64,000 bases of DNA from JALZKA01 sp963754045 (lineage in GTDB: Bacteria > Actinomycetota > Thermoleophilia > Solirubrobacterales > 70-9): the NCBI GenBank assembly GCA_963754045.1, contig CAVWEN010000003.1, positions 645,414-709,413 of the forward strand. The letters are read 5' to 3'. Every line of letters begins with the position of its first letter. The stretch's first letter is position 1. The position numbers were made by a program, and so were the translations under genes. The notes beneath the pieces were generated by a model that was not told where the DNA came from, did no database searches, and saw nothing but the letters and a program-made list of their open reading frames with translations. Below, in pieces: positions 1 through 12,095 of the stretch.

Positions 1-908
1 CCCTCGCGGGCGAGTTTGCCGTCCGTGCGGTCAGGAGCGAAGTCGGCAACGGCGGCCGCCATCAATACGACGTCGGCATTGCGCGCCTCTCGCTTGGACG
101 CAGCAGCCAGCTCCGCCGCCGTCTCCAGGTCGATCCTCCGGATCCCGGGAGGCGTATCGATCCCGACGTTGGCTGCCACCAGGCAGACATCCGCGCCACG
201 CAGCGCCGCGGCCCTCGCAAGCGCGACCCCCATCCGCCCGCTCGAGCGGTTGCCGATGTATCGCACGGCGTCGATCGGCTCCCGTGTGCCGCCCGCAGTT
301 ACGAGGACTCGTAGCCCATCCCACGGACCGGCATGCGCCGGCAGCGAGGCCTCGACGGCGCGTAACAGCTCGGCTGGTTGGGCCAGGCGACCGGAGCCGT
401 ACTCGCCGCGTGACGCCAGCGGCCCCTCGTCGGGATCGATCACGACAACCCCGCGCTCGCGCAGGATCGCGAGGTTGGCCTGGGTCGCCGCGTCGCGGAA
501 CATGCGGTCGTTCATCGCGGGGGCGATCAGCCGGGGCGCCGTGCACGCAAGGAACGACGTCGTGAGCATCGAGTCGGCGAGTCCCGACGCCAGCTTGGCG
601 ACGGTGTTCGCCGAGGCCGGCGCGACGAGATACGCATCCGCGCTTTCGACGACGGCGAGGTGTCCGATCGGGTTGTGCGCCGGCTGCGTTTCTCCCGGGT
701 ATGCGCCGCGCATCGGGTCGCGGTCGAACTCGCTCGTCAAAACCGGGGCTCCGACGATGCCTTCGAACGATGCCGGGCCGACGAAGCGGGTGGCAGCGTC
801 GGTCATCACCACCCGCAGGGAATGCCCCTGGGTGGTCGCAAGGCGCGCGAACTCGAGCGCTCTATAGGCGGCGATCCCGCCGGTTACTCCGAGAAGGATT
901 CGAGCCAT
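1..908 (-). CDS. coaBC: Phosphopantothenoylcysteine decarboxylase / phosphopantothenate-cysteine ligase (C-terminus off the window)
   Basis: This is the bifunctional Dfp/CoaBC enzyme of coenzyme A synthesis, which ligates cysteine to 4'-phosphopantothenate and then decarboxylates the product. About 302 codons are present and the frame runs off the left edge, so the gene is partial. The ATG at 908 begins MARILLGVTGGIAAY, the FMN-binding start of the decarboxylase half. The PAMNDRMF motif of the decarboxylase is followed by the ligase-domain entry VTAGGTREPIDAVRYIGN and SSGRMG. It lies 27 nt after rpoZ on the same strand, in the usual actinobacterial order mihF-gmk-rpoZ-coaBC, so it is probably the last member of the same transcription unit here. 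The identification is firm; only the C-terminal third is unseen. Confidence 0.95.
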   Translation of the reverse strand, partial: MARILLGVTGGIAAYRALEFARLATTQGHSLRVVMTDAATRFVGPASFEGIVGAPVLTSEFDRDPMRGAYPGETQPAHNPIGHLAVVESADAYLVAPASANTVAKLASGLADSMLTTSFLACTAPRLIAPAMNDRMFRDAATQANLAILRERGVVVIDPDEGPLASRGEYGSGRLAQPAELLRAVEASLPAHAGPWDGLRVLVTAGGTREPIDAVRYIGNRSSGRMGVALARAAALRGADVCLVAANVGIDTPPGIRRIDLETAAELAAASKREARNADVVLMAAAVADFAPDRTDGKLARE

Positions 909-935
909 ATCTTGCCGGGCTCCTCGCCCTCGGCC

Positions 936-1166
936 CTACGCCTTGTAGTCGTACTTCAGCTTGCCCGTTGCGAGCTCTTCGAGCGCGATGGTGAGGTAGT
1001 TGCCGGAGCGGATGTCGACCATCGGCGGTGTGTACTCCTCATACGAGCCCTCGCCAAGCGCGCGGTAGTAGCTGTTGAGCTGGCGCGCGCGCTTCGCGGC
1101 GACGAGCACCGCGGCATAGTGAGAGTCGGCGTTGGCGAGCAGGGTGTCTACGCGGGGCTTGACCAT
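936..1166 (-). CDS. rpoZ: DNA-directed RNA polymerase omega subunit
   Basis: A 76-residue protein matching omega, the small subunit that helps assemble and stabilise the beta-prime subunit of RNA polymerase. The start MVKPRVDTLLANADSHYAAV aligns with the omega N-terminus, and the block VAAKRARQLNSYY matches the conserved AKRARQ-N core. The C-terminal IALEELATGKLKY is also typical. The length is normal for a short actinobacterial omega. It sits between gmk (84 nt upstream) and coaBC (27 nt downstream), the conserved neighbourhood, which supports the call. No clear Shine-Dalgarno precedes the ATG at 1166. Confidence 0.95.
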   Translation of the reverse strand: MVKPRVDTLLANADSHYAAVLVAAKRARQLNSYYRALGEGSYEEYTPPMVDIRSGNYLTIALEELATGKLKYDYKA

Positions 1167-1250
1167 TCCCGGTCATTCTAGTGAGCGACGCGGGTCGCGA
1201 ATCGAATTGGCCTGCCCGGCAAGGGAAGTTTCGTGCGAACGCACTGCGAC

Positions 1251-1817
1251 CTAATCGTCAGCCAGCTCCTCCCGCACAATTTGCTCGAGCGCCCCGGTCG
1301 CGCGATCGAGGTCGTCGTTGACCACAACGTGCTTGAACTCCTGCTGGGCCTCGAGCTCCTGCTTCGCGGTCTCCAGTCGCCGCTCGATCGCCTCAGCCGA
1401 GTCGGTGCCGCGGCCGGCCAGTCGCTCACGCAGCACGAGCGGATCCGGAGGTGCGATGAAGATCAGGACCGCGTCGGAGCCCATCGCGGCGCGCACCTGG
1501 CGCGCGCCCTGCACCTCGATCTCGAGGACGACGGACCGGCCTTCGGCCAATGATCGTTCGACCTCCGAGCGCAGTGTCCCGTAGCGGTTGCCGCTGAACG
1601 TCGCGTGCTCGAGGAAGGCGTCCGCATTCGCCCGGCGGGCGAACTCCTCACCGCCGAGGAAGTGGTAGTCGCGCCCGTCCTTCTCCCCCTCTCGGGGGCC
1701 GCGAGTGGTCGCCGAGACCGAAAGCTCGAGGTCATCCACAACGCCGCGCAGTCCGCGAATCAGCGTTCCCTTTCCAACCCCGGATGGTCCGGTGATGACA
1801 AAGATCTTGGGAGCCAC
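1251..1817 (-). CDS. gmk: Guanylate kinase
   Basis: A 188-residue guanylate kinase that phosphorylates GMP to GDP in the cytoplasm. The N-terminus MAPKIFVITGPSGVGKGTL contains the P-loop GPSGVGKGT. The GMP-binding region SVSATTRGPREGEKDGRDYH and the downstream VLEIEVQGARQVR follow as in the family. Length is normal. The predicted start is a GTG at 1817. It lies 51 nt downstream of mihF on the same strand, the usual pairing in Actinobacteria, and precedes rpoZ. Only the start is less certain, since there is no strong Shine-Dalgarno. Confidence 0.96.
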   Translation of the reverse strand: MAPKIFVITGPSGVGKGTLIRGLRGVVDDLELSVSATTRGPREGEKDGRDYHFLGGEEFARRANADAFLEHATFSGNRYGTLRSEVERSLAEGRSVVLEIEVQGARQVRAAMGSDAVLIFIAPPDPLVLRERLAGRGTDSAEAIERRLETAKQELEAQQEFKHVVVNDDLDRATGALEQIVREELADD

Positions 1818-1868
1818 AGCGCTGAATACAACCCCGTGGGCCGGACACTCGCCCTGAGGCGCAGGGCC

Positions 1869-2201
1869 CTAGCGGCGGAGCATCTGGACGAGCTCGGTGC
1901 GCTGGCGCTCCGAGAGCCCGCCGATCGTCTTCGACGGCGAGATCCTGCACTGGGTGAGGATCTTGTTCGCCTTGACGCGGCCGTACTTCGGGACCGCGAG
2001 GATCATGTCGAAGGCCTTGGCCGACTCGACCCACTCGGGGGGATCGAGCAAAAGCGTCTGAACCTTCGTCTTACCGGCCTTGAGGTCACGCTTCAGCTGG
2101 GCGCGTTTGGTGCGGATCTCGTTCGCCCGGCCCAGGGCCTTCATCCGCTGCGCATGGGTCCTCTCGGGAACGGCGACGGGCGTCTCTACAGCGGGGGCCA
2201 T
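1869..2201 (-). CDS. mihF: Actinobacterial integration host factor (mIHF)
   Basis: A 110-residue basic protein of the mIHF family, a nucleoid-associated DNA-binding protein unrelated to proteobacterial IHF. A basic N-terminal helix (RANEIRTKRAQLKRDLKAGK) leads into a helix-two-turn-helix region ending in the family signature VPKYGRVKANKIL, then a GLSERQRTEL tail. Its place directly upstream of gmk is the conserved position in actinobacterial genomes. It begins at an ATG (2201), 77 nt after pyrD, so it may share the pyrimidine transcript or have its own promoter in that short gap. The family match and context make this secure. Confidence 0.93.
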   Translation of the reverse strand: MAPAVETPVAVPERTHAQRMKALGRANEIRTKRAQLKRDLKAGKTKVQTLLLDPPEWVESAKAFDMILAVPKYGRVKANKILTQCRISPSKTIGGLSERQRTELVQMLRR

Positions 2202-2278
2202 GCGAGGCGGCGACTATAGCGCCACATAAGCGTGGCGCAAGCCACTTCGTGGCCTTTTCGGCGAAATTCGCTTCGACC

Positions 2279-3166
2279 TCAACCTGAGGTGGAGGCCGTC
2301 GCCTGAATCGAACCGCTCGAAAGCTCGGATCTCACACGCTCCGCAACAAGCGGATCACGGAAGTTCGCGGTGCCGACGGCGACGGCGGTCGCACCGACCG
2401 CGAGAAACTCGCGGGCATGCTCGCCCGTCTCGATCCCCCCCATCCCGATCACAGGGACGTCGACGGCAGCAGCGACGCGGCGGACCTGCTCGAGCGCTAT
2501 CGCCCGCACCGCCGGACCCGAGAGCCCGCCACTCCCCGCCCCGAGCCAAGGCTGGGTGGAGCCCGGTGCGAGCGCCGTGGCGCGGACCGTGTTGATGAGG
2601 GAGACGGCATCGGCACCGGCCTCGGCCGCCGCGACCGCGACCGCCGCAGGATCGCCTGTGTTCGGTGTCAGCTTCACGATCAGCGGCTTGTCGGAGAGCG
2701 GGCGCAGAGCCTCGCAAAGCGCCGCCGTCTCGACGGGCTGCTCGCCCACGATCAGCCCGGACTTAACGTTCGGACAGGACACGTTCAGCTCCAGCGCCGC
2801 GACCTCCTCACGCTCGGCCACCGCGCCGACCAAGCGCTCGAAACCGGCGCGGTCGGTCGCCATCACCGAGACGATCAGCGGCACCGGCAACTCCCGGAGA
2901 TGCGGTAGGTCGTGAGCGAAAAAGCCCTCGAGCCCCTTGTTCGGGAGGCCGATCGAGTTGATCATCCCGCTCGGCGTCTCGTACAAGCGCGGCGGTGGGT
3001 TTCCCGGACGAGGCTCGGGCGTGATCGTCTTCGAGACGAAGGCGGAGAACGGAAATCGTTCGAGGAGTTCGTTGCCAAACGCCTCCCGCGCGGCAATCGC
3101 GTCGAATGTCCCGGAGCCATTCAGCACCGGGTGCGCGAGCTCGATGCCGGCCAGGCTCAGCGTCAT
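2279..3166 (-). CDS. pyrD: Dihydroorotate dehydrogenase B, catalytic subunit (class 1B)
   Basis: A 295-residue class 1 dihydroorotate dehydrogenase that oxidises dihydroorotate to orotate using FMN. The chosen ATG at 3166 gives MTLSLAGIELAHPVLNGSGT, the normal start of the barrel. The motif LNVSCPNVKSGL carries the cysteine base that marks class 1 enzymes (class 2 uses serine), and the C-terminal GMGGIETGEHA forms the FMN phosphate site. The start overlaps the stop of pyrK by 4 nt (ATGA), and the pair would form a class 1B heterotetramer passing electrons to NAD. An open frame continues upstream of 3166, but that part overlaps pyrK and has no family similarity. Confidence 0.94.
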   Translation of the reverse strand: MTLSLAGIELAHPVLNGSGTFDAIAAREAFGNELLERFPFSAFVSKTITPEPRPGNPPPRLYETPSGMINSIGLPNKGLEGFFAHDLPHLRELPVPLIVSVMATDRAGFERLVGAVAEREEVAALELNVSCPNVKSGLIVGEQPVETAALCEALRPLSDKPLIVKLTPNTGDPAAVAVAAAEAGADAVSLINTVRATALAPGSTQPWLGAGSGGLSGPAVRAIALEQVRRVAAAVDVPVIGMGGIETGEHAREFLAVGATAVAVGTANFRDPLVAERVRSELSSGSIQATASTSG

Positions 3167-3992
3167 CGGTGCCCCGCTCCAGGCACCATTGCCGTCGCGA
3201 TCTCGTCGCCACGGACGACTGGTCCGTCCACGCAGAGGCGCATGTACCCGCCGCCCGCCAGCGGCATCGCGCAACCGAAGCACGCACCGAACCCGCACGC
3301 CATCGGCGCCTCCATCGCGAGCTCGACCGGTGCACCCCGGTCGGCGCATAGCAGCCTGACCGCCTCGAGCATTGCGGGCGGCCCGCACGAGTAGACCGCG
3401 GCAGTGCCGACGTCCGGTCCCTTCAGCGCAACTGCGAGCAGATCGGTCACGTAGCCCCGGTGACCCACATGCCCGTCCTCGCTGGCGAGCCCCAGCTCCT
3501 GGCAGGCTCCGAACAGCTCAAGCCCGCCCGAGTGCACCTCGTCCCGGAATCCCAGCAGCGTCCTGGCGGGAACCCCGGTCGCGGACAGGCGTTTGCGCAG
3601 CATTGCCAGCGGAGCCACGCCGATCCCGCCGCCAACAAGGATCGCCCCGGCCGCTTCGGGGTTGAGATTCTTGGGCTCGGAAAAGGGGTTGCCCAATGGG
3701 CCGACGATCGCCAGGGTCGAGCCCGGCGTCAATGCATCCAGCGCCGCCGTCCCAGGCCCCACTCGCTCGCCGAGAAAGCTGAGTCTGACGCCCTTTGCGC
3801 CGCGCTCGGACTCGGCGACTGAGAAGGCGCGGGAAAGGAACGGACGGCCGTCCGAAGCGCCCCAGCCATCGCCGCTCAGCATGTAGAACTGGCCCGGGGC
3901 GGGGTCGGGGCCGGACCGGTCCAGTGCGGTCACCAAGAAGTAGCCGCCGGTCTCGCGTCGAGCGACGACCTCGCACGATCGCTTGAATCCAG

Positions 3993-3996
<4 letters not shown>
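3163..3996 (-). CDS. pyrK: Dihydroorotate dehydrogenase B, electron-transfer subunit
   Basis: A 277-residue FAD/2Fe-2S protein that accepts electrons from the PyrD subunit and reduces NAD. The N-terminal ferredoxin-reductase-like FAD domain holds RPFLSRAFSVAE, followed by the NAD-binding GGGIGVAPLAML and the YSCGPPAML motif. The C-terminal cluster ligands are visible as CGFGACFGC plus a later cysteine in MRLCVDGP. The gene overlaps carB by 4 nt upstream and pyrD by 4 nt downstream, so the three are translationally coupled. Length and motif order agree with the PyrK family. Confidence 0.94.
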
Positions 3997-7089
<3,093 letters not shown>

Positions 7090-7097
<8 letters not shown>

Positions 7098-7518
7098 TCG
7101 TGTGGGCCTCCGCAGCCGCCCGGGCCTCCGCGTGGGTGCGGTAGCTGATCCCGCGCGCGACGAGGCCGTCGTCGAGCTCGTAGAACTGGCCGACCTCGGT
7201 CTCCACCGGGACGTCGCTTGCCGAGCCACGCGCCTCGAAAAGGGTGAACAGCAAGAAGGCGCGATCCCCAACCCGCTCGAGGCGCCGTTCGCGCCAGCGA
7301 TTCTCCTCGAGCATCTCGAGGAACTCGGCGAACCAGGCGACGATCGCGTCACGGCCGCGAGCGCTGCTCCGCGAGAGCCCCAGCTGGAGCGCTGACGTGA
7401 ACTCGCAATCCGGAGTTGCGTGCTTGTTGAGTATCTCCGCGAATCCCCCAAGGTCGCGTCGCTCAAGAGCATCGAGCATCCGGTTGAGAGCGTCCATCGC
7501 GTCGTCGACCTCGCTCAT
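7090..7518 (-). CDS. NTF2-like (SnoaL-type) protein inside the pyrimidine operon
   Basis: A 142-residue protein with the outline of the NTF2/SnoaL cone fold: an N-terminal helical stretch (DAMDALNRMLDALERRDL), a central GRDAIVAWFAEF that matches the G-x-x-A-I-x-x-F pattern, and a beta-rich second half. The ATG at 7518 is chosen because it makes an ATGA overlap with the stop of the upstream acetyltransferase; an upstream in-frame start at 7545 is possible but would overlap more. The stop lies 8 nt inside carB. The family includes enzymes and ligand-binding proteins, so no substrate can be named. The embedding between carA and carB suggests co-expression with pyrimidine genes. Confidence 0.8.
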
Positions 7519-8096
7519 CCGAGCCTCCGCTCGATCCCCGGCCAATCCGCGTCGGTGATCGAGAAGTAGGCCGAGTCGCGGATGCCCTGGTCTGCCGGCA
7601 TCAGCATGTGCCTGCGGAATGTGCCCTCGTAGGTGGCGCCGAGCGCCTCCAACGCGTTGCGTGAGCGCTCGTTGCGCGCGTCGGTCTTGAACTCGACGCG
7701 CATACAGCCGAGCTCGCCGAAAGCGAAGCGCAGCATGAGCAGCTTCGCCTCGCGGTTCGCGCCGGTGCGCCAGGCCGACGGGTTCAGCCAGGTCCAGCCG
7801 ATCTCAAGCCCGTCGTGCTCGGGTCGAACCGCGAGATAGGAAGAACTTCCAATCGGCTCGCCCGAAGCGGCCGACACCGTGGCAAAGCACCACTCGTCGG
7901 CGTGCTCGCTCATCAGCAACCGCGCATCGAACCAGCGTCTGAACGCATCCGGCTCGACCGGGATGCGGCGGTCCATCCACCACCAGATCTCGGGATCGGC
8001 GGCGGCAGCCTCGAGTCCGTCGCGGTGCTTGGCGTCAAGCGGCTCCATTCGAACGACTGAGCCGTCGAGGGACTTGCGAGGGGGCGGCCAGATCAC
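7515..8096 (-). CDS. GNAT-family N-acetyltransferase (RimJ/RimL-like)
   Basis: A 193-residue acetyltransferase of the RimJ/RimL branch of GNAT, which transfers acetyl from acetyl-CoA to an amine. The chosen GTG at 8096 overlaps the carA stop as GTGA. Visible family features are the N-terminal VRMEPLDAKHRDGL, the beta-4 segment GLEIGWTWLNPSAWRTGANR with the acetyl-CoA loop, and the C-terminal GCMRVEFKTDARNERSRNAL followed by LGATYEGTFRRHML. The target is unknown; relatives modify ribosomal proteins or small molecules. It is locked between carA and the NTF2-like gene by 4-nt overlaps at both ends. Confidence 0.88.
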   Translation of the reverse strand: MIWPPPRKSLDGSVVRMEPLDAKHRDGLEAAAADPEIWWWMDRRIPVEPDAFRRWFDARLLMSEHADEWCFATVSAASGEPIGSSSYLAVRPEHDGLEIGWTWLNPSAWRTGANREAKLLMLRFAFGELGCMRVEFKTDARNERSRNALEALGATYEGTFRRHMLMPADQGIRDSAYFSITDADWPGIERRLG

Positions 8097-9217
8097 GACG
8101 CCAGATCCAGGAACTCGTCGAAGAGGTGGCGGGCGTCGTGGGGACCGGGGCCTGCCTCGGGGTGATACTGGACGGTCCGGGCCGCGATGTCGCGCAGCTC
8201 TAGGCCCTCGACCGTGCGGTCGTAGAGGTTCAGATGGGAGAGCGCCGCCGCGCCGTAGTCGGTGTCCCACTCCACCGGCTCGTCCGTCTCGATCCGCTCG
8301 CCGCCGTCGGGCGGCCGGACCGCGAACCCGTGGTTTTGCGACGTGATCTCGATCCGGCCCGTCGCGAGCTCCTTCACGGGGTGGTTCGCCCCCCGGTGTC
8401 CGAAGGGCAGCTTGAAGGTGTCGAGGCCCACCGCCCGGCACACCAGCTGGTGGCCGAGGCAGATACCGACGACCGGCTTCTTGCCGAGCACTCCGCGGAC
8501 CGTCTCGACGACGTAGTCGAGAGCGGCCGGATCGCCGGGCCCGTTGGCGACGAAGACGAGGTCCGGATCGCGGGCCAGTACGGCGTCGGGGCCCTCCGTG
8601 CATGGCAGCAGCGTGACCCGGCACTCCCGCTCGCGGAACTGCCGGATGATGCTCAATTTGATCCCCGTATCGATCGCCACGACGTGCGGACCGCTGCCCG
8701 ACAACTCGACGGTCTCGGTCGGCGTGACCGTCTGCGCGAAATCGGCGCCGGCCATCGTTGGCTCGGCGGTGATGGTCTCGCGCGCATCCGCCTCGCTCGT
8801 CTCGGCGGCGAAGACTCCGCCGCGCATCGCGCCGAGGGCGCGGATGTGGCGGACGATCTCACGGGTATCGACCCCAGTGATCGCCGAGACGCCGCAGTCG
8901 CGCAGCCAGTCGAGCCAGCCCCCCTCTGCGTGGGCGGTGTCCTCGGAGTTCCGGGCCTCGCGCATGATCGCCGCGCGGGCGTGGATCCGATCGGACTCCA
9001 TCGCGGCCTGCGAGACGCCGTAGTTGCCGATCATCGGGTAGGTGAAGGTGATCAGCTGGCCCGCGTACGAAGGATCCGTCACGGCCTCCTGGTACCCGGT
9101 CATCGCAGTGTTGAAGACCACCTCGCCGGCAAGAGCTCCAGCCTCCGACGGGACTGCGCCGCAGAGCTCGCCGTCGAACCGGCGCCCGTCCTCGAGCAAG
9201 ACGTATCCGTCGGCCAT
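8093..9217 (-). CDS. carA: Carbamoyl-phosphate synthase small subunit (glutaminase)
   Basis: A 374-residue CarA, which hydrolyses glutamine and channels ammonia to CarB. The N-terminal domain starts MADGYVLLEDGRRFDGELC and includes VVFNTAMTGYQEAVTDPSY. The C-terminal class I amidotransferase domain shows the nucleophile elbow GICLGHQL and the histidine/glutamate pair in QYHPEAGPGPHD. The length matches the family. It lies 3 nt downstream of the isochorismatase-type gene and overlaps the acetyltransferase by 4 nt. carA and carB are separated here by two unrelated genes, whereas they are adjacent in many operons. Confidence 0.96.
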   Translation of the reverse strand: MADGYVLLEDGRRFDGELCGAVPSEAGALAGEVVFNTAMTGYQEAVTDPSYAGQLITFTYPMIGNYGVSQAAMESDRIHARAAIMREARNSEDTAHAEGGWLDWLRDCGVSAITGVDTREIVRHIRALGAMRGGVFAAETSEADARETITAEPTMAGADFAQTVTPTETVELSGSGPHVVAIDTGIKLSIIRQFRERECRVTLLPCTEGPDAVLARDPDLVFVANGPGDPAALDYVVETVRGVLGKKPVVGICLGHQLVCRAVGLDTFKLPFGHRGANHPVKELATGRIEITSQNHGFAVRPPDGGERIETDEPVEWDTDYGAAALSHLNLYDRTVEGLELRDIAARTVQYHPEAGPGPHDARHLFDEFLDLAS

Positions 9218-9220
9218 TCG

Positions 9221-9754
9221 CTACTTCACCAACCCCTGAAGGGCCTTGAACTCGGGCGTGCCGGCCTCTCGCACAAGCTCGAAGATGACGGTCTCGACGC
9301 TGGTGAGCACCGCACCCGCGCGCTCAACCTTCCGCAGCCCGAGTTCGCGATTCGCCTCGGCCCGCGAGCCCACGGCGTCGGTGACTACGTGCACCTCCAC
9401 ACCCTGCTCGAGCAGGTCGAGAACCGTGTGGCTCACGCAGACGTGCGCCTCAACGCCACAGACGATCGCCTGGGAGCGTCCGTCGAGGCCGAAGCCCTCC
9501 GCCGCGGCAGCCGAGAAGGCGACCTTCGGGATCGGGGAGACCCCGTCGGGCAGGTGGGAGGCCACCTCATCCACCGTCGCACCGAGACCTTGCGGGTACT
9601 GCTCGGTGACGACGATCGGCACCTCAGTGCGCTCGGCCGCCTGGACGAGGATCCCGGATCCGCGAGCAACCTCGTCGAAGTTCGAAACGCCTTTGCGAAA
9701 CGCCTCCTGGATGTCGATCACCACGAGCGCAGCGCTGTCGGCCCGAACCCTCAC
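9221..9754 (-). CDS. Isochorismatase-family cysteine hydrolase
   Basis: A 177-residue hydrolase of the isochorismatase/nicotinamidase superfamily. The catalytic triad is recognisable: an aspartate in ALVVIDIQEAF, a lysine in SPIPKVAFSA, and a nucleophilic cysteine in IVCGVEAHVCV. The GTG at 9754 is chosen because it overlaps the pyrC stop as GTGA; upstream codons would lie inside pyrC. Members hydrolyse amides or vinyl ethers, and the sequence resembles the YcaC/nicotinamidase-like branch rather than true isochorismatase. The position between pyrC and carA suggests a linked role, perhaps amide or ureide turnover, but that is inference. Confidence 0.9.
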   Translation of the reverse strand: MRVRADSAALVVIDIQEAFRKGVSNFDEVARGSGILVQAAERTEVPIVVTEQYPQGLGATVDEVASHLPDGVSPIPKVAFSAAAAEGFGLDGRSQAIVCGVEAHVCVSHTVLDLLEQGVEVHVVTDAVGSRAEANRELGLRKVERAGAVLTSVETVIFELVREAGTPEFKALQGLVK

Positions 9755-11124
9755 GCGACACCGAGCGCGAACGAGCGCTGCCGATAGGCGACGTGCCCGG
9801 CGGCGACAGTCATCTGGACTCGGCCCATCAGCTTGCGCCCGGCGAAGCACGAGTTGTGCGACCGGCTCTCCCAGCCGTCGGCCCCGGGCTCCCACTCGAC
9901 GTCGAGGTCGAGGAGCGCGATGTTGGCGGGCGCCTCCGTCTCGATCCGCGGCAGCTCGAACCCGAACGCGGTCGCTCCCGCGCTCATCCGCTCGACGACC
10001 AGCGCAAGGTCGAGGACTCCCGGCAGGACGAGGTCCGTGTAGATGACGCTGAACGCGGTCTCGAGGCCGGTAACGCCCATCGCCGCCTGTTCGAAGGGAA
10101 CGTCCTTCTCGTCCACCGTGTGCGGAGCGTGATCGGTCGCGATGCAGTCGACCACGCCGGAGCGCAGCGCCTCGATCAGGGCCTGGCGGTCATCCTCCGT
10201 CCGCAACGGCGGGTTCATCTTGAAGCGTGAATCGAGGCTGCGCACAGCTTCGTCGGTAAGGGTCAGGTGGTGCGGGGTGGCTTCTGAAGTGACCTGCACA
10301 CCGGCCTCACGAGCCGTCGCGATGGCCTCAATCGACTCACGCGCCGAAAGGTGCTGGACATGGATGCGGGCGCCCTCGTAGGCGGCGAGCTGGCAGTCGC
10401 GAGCAATCATGGTCGCCTCGGAGACCGAGGGCACACCGGTCATCCCCAGCGCTGCCGAAGTAGCGCCCTCGTGCATCACCCCGTCGCCGGAGAGCTCGGG
10501 ATCCTCCTCGTGCAGCGCAATCTGGCTGCCGACAAGGGCCTGATACTGGAGGGCCCGGCGCATGATCCGAGCGCTGCGGATCGGCAGTCCGTCGTCGGAA
10601 AACCCCGCGGCGCCGGCATCGGCAAGCTCAGCCATGTCGGTCAGCTCCTCGCCCTCCATCCCGCGCGTGACCGTGGCCAGGAACCCCACCGGCAGGCAGG
10701 CTTCTATGCCCGCGCGCTCGCGTAGCGACTCGATCGCTGCGGGCGTGTCGACGGGCGGCGAGGTATTCGCCATCGCGAGGATCCCGCAATAGCCGCCTGC
10801 TGCAGCAGCGCGCGTACCCGTCTCGATGTCCTCCTTGTCCTCCCGCCCCGGCGTTCGCAGGTGGACGTGCGGATCGAAGAAGGCCGGTACCGCAAGCAGG
10901 CCGTCGGCCTCGACCACCTCGGCACCCGCGAGCTCGACCGTGCCCGACGCGACCAGTTCGGCGACCTTGCCGTCGCGTACCACGACGTCGTGCTGAGCGT
11001 CAACGCCGGAGCGGGGACAGAGGACCCTGGCGCCGCGCAGGACGAGGTCGCCAGGCGGCCCGGAGGTGGCGCCGCGCCAGTCGAGCGAGCTGATAGCTCG
11101 CGCCTCAGTGGTGTCGCCGCTCAC
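9751..11124 (-). CDS. pyrC: Dihydroorotase (class I)
   Basis: A 457-residue amidohydrolase that cyclises carbamoyl aspartate to dihydroorotate. The zinc-binding start of the barrel appears as FFDPHVHLRTPGREDKED, followed by AMANTSPPVDT, and later IHVQHLSARESIE with zinc histidines and CIATDHAPHTVDEK with the catalytic aspartate. This is the longer class I form, often associated with aspartate transcarbamylase. The ATG at 11124 overlaps the pyrB stop by 4 nt. About 30 residues precede the barrel core (LVLRGARVLCPRSGVD). Confidence 0.96.
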   Translation of the reverse strand: MSGDTTEARAISSLDWRGATSGPPGDLVLRGARVLCPRSGVDAQHDVVVRDGKVAELVASGTVELAGAEVVEADGLLAVPAFFDPHVHLRTPGREDKEDIETGTRAAAAGGYCGILAMANTSPPVDTPAAIESLRERAGIEACLPVGFLATVTRGMEGEELTDMAELADAGAAGFSDDGLPIRSARIMRRALQYQALVGSQIALHEEDPELSGDGVMHEGATSAALGMTGVPSVSEATMIARDCQLAAYEGARIHVQHLSARESIEAIATAREAGVQVTSEATPHHLTLTDEAVRSLDSRFKMNPPLRTEDDRQALIEALRSGVVDCIATDHAPHTVDEKDVPFEQAAMGVTGLETAFSVIYTDLVLPGVLDLALVVERMSAGATAFGFELPRIETEAPANIALLDLDVEWEPGADGWESRSHNSCFAGRKLMGRVQMTVAAGHVAYRQRSFALGVA

Positions 11125-12095
11125 GCGGGCTCGCCGATCGGGGTGGGAGCCGGCAGGTTTGCCTCGCCGGCGCCGGCGCGAATGTCGCGCGGGCGACCGG
11201 TGCCGGCCATCAGCTCATAGAGGATCGCCATGCGAACCACCAGCCCGCTTCGGACCTGTTCGGTGATCAGCGAGTTCGGACCGTCGATCACCTCGGAGGA
11301 GAGCTCGACGCCGCGGTTGACGGGCCCCGGATGCATCAGCAGTTGCCGCGGGCCGAGGCGGCGGCCGTCCACCTGGTAGCGCATCGCGTATTCGCGCAGG
11401 GAGGGCACGAAGGCCTCCTGCATCCGCTCGAGCTGCATCCTCAGGGAGTAGACGACGTCGGCGTCGGCCAAGCCGGAGATGTCGTGGGTGACCTCGCAGT
11501 CGAGCGCTTCCGCTGCACCTCGCGGGATCAGTGTGGGCGGCCCGCAGAGGGTGATCCGAGCACCCATCGCGCGGAAGGCGAAGGCGCAGGAGCGGGCGAC
11601 ACGGCTGTGGAGCACGTCACCGACGATCCAGATGCTCTTCCCCTCCAGCGAATCGAGGCGACCGCGGAGGGTGTACACGTCCAGGAGCGCCTGGCTCGGA
11701 TGCTCGTGCTTGCCGTCGCCTGCGTTGACGACGGAGGCGTCGGTCCAGCCCGCGACCAGATGGGCGGCTCCGGCCCACGGGGCGCGGATCACGATCGCCT
11801 CGGGCTCGTAGGCGCTCAGGGTCGCGATGGTGTCCTTCAGCGACTCGCCCTTGTCGACGGAGGACCCCGACGCTTTGACCGAGATGAGATCCGCCGAAAG
11901 GCGCTTTGCCGCGAGTTCGAACGAGGCGCTCGTGCGCGTGCTGGACTCGTAGAAGAGGGAGACAATGGTGCGCCCGCGCAGGGTCGGCACCTTTTTGATG
12001 TCGCGTCGGCCGACCTCGGCGAACGAATCGGCGCGATCCATGATGCGCTCGATCGCGCCGCTATCGAGGTCTTCTATGGCCAGCAGGTGCTTCAT
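11121..12095 (-). CDS. pyrB: Aspartate carbamoyltransferase catalytic subunit
   Basis: A 324-residue transcarbamylase that joins carbamoyl phosphate and aspartate, the committed step of pyrimidine synthesis. The carbamoyl phosphate loop ESSTRTSASFELAAKRL and the C-terminal LLMHPGPVNRGVEL are both present, as is HPSQALLDVYTL. No regulatory pyrI gene is next to it, consistent with the unregulated or dihydroorotase-associated class. It overlaps pyrR (upstream) and pyrC (downstream) by 4 nt each, so it is likely expressed from the pyrR leader. Confidence 0.97.
   Translation of the reverse strand: MKHLLAIEDLDSGAIERIMDRADSFAEVGRRDIKKVPTLRGRTIVSLFYESSTRTSASFELAAKRLSADLISVKASGSSVDKGESLKDTIATLSAYEPEAIVIRAPWAGAAHLVAGWTDASVVNAGDGKHEHPSQALLDVYTLRGRLDSLEGKSIWIVGDVLHSRVARSCAFAFRAMGARITLCGPPTLIPRGAAEALDCEVTHDISGLADADVVYSLRMQLERMQEAFVPSLREYAMRYQVDGRRLGPRQLLMHPGPVNRGVELSSEVIDGPNSLITEQVRSGLVVRMAILYELMAGTGRPRDIRAGAGEANLPAPTPIGEPA

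Noticed and set aside
16..867. A 283-codon plus-strand open frame at the left edge
   Set aside because: It is antisense to coaBC, whose motifs on the minus strand are unmistakable; the frame is open only because of the high GC content.
8234..9787. A 517-codon plus-strand open frame
   Set aside because: Antisense of carA and the isochorismatase-type gene, both with intact catalytic motifs.
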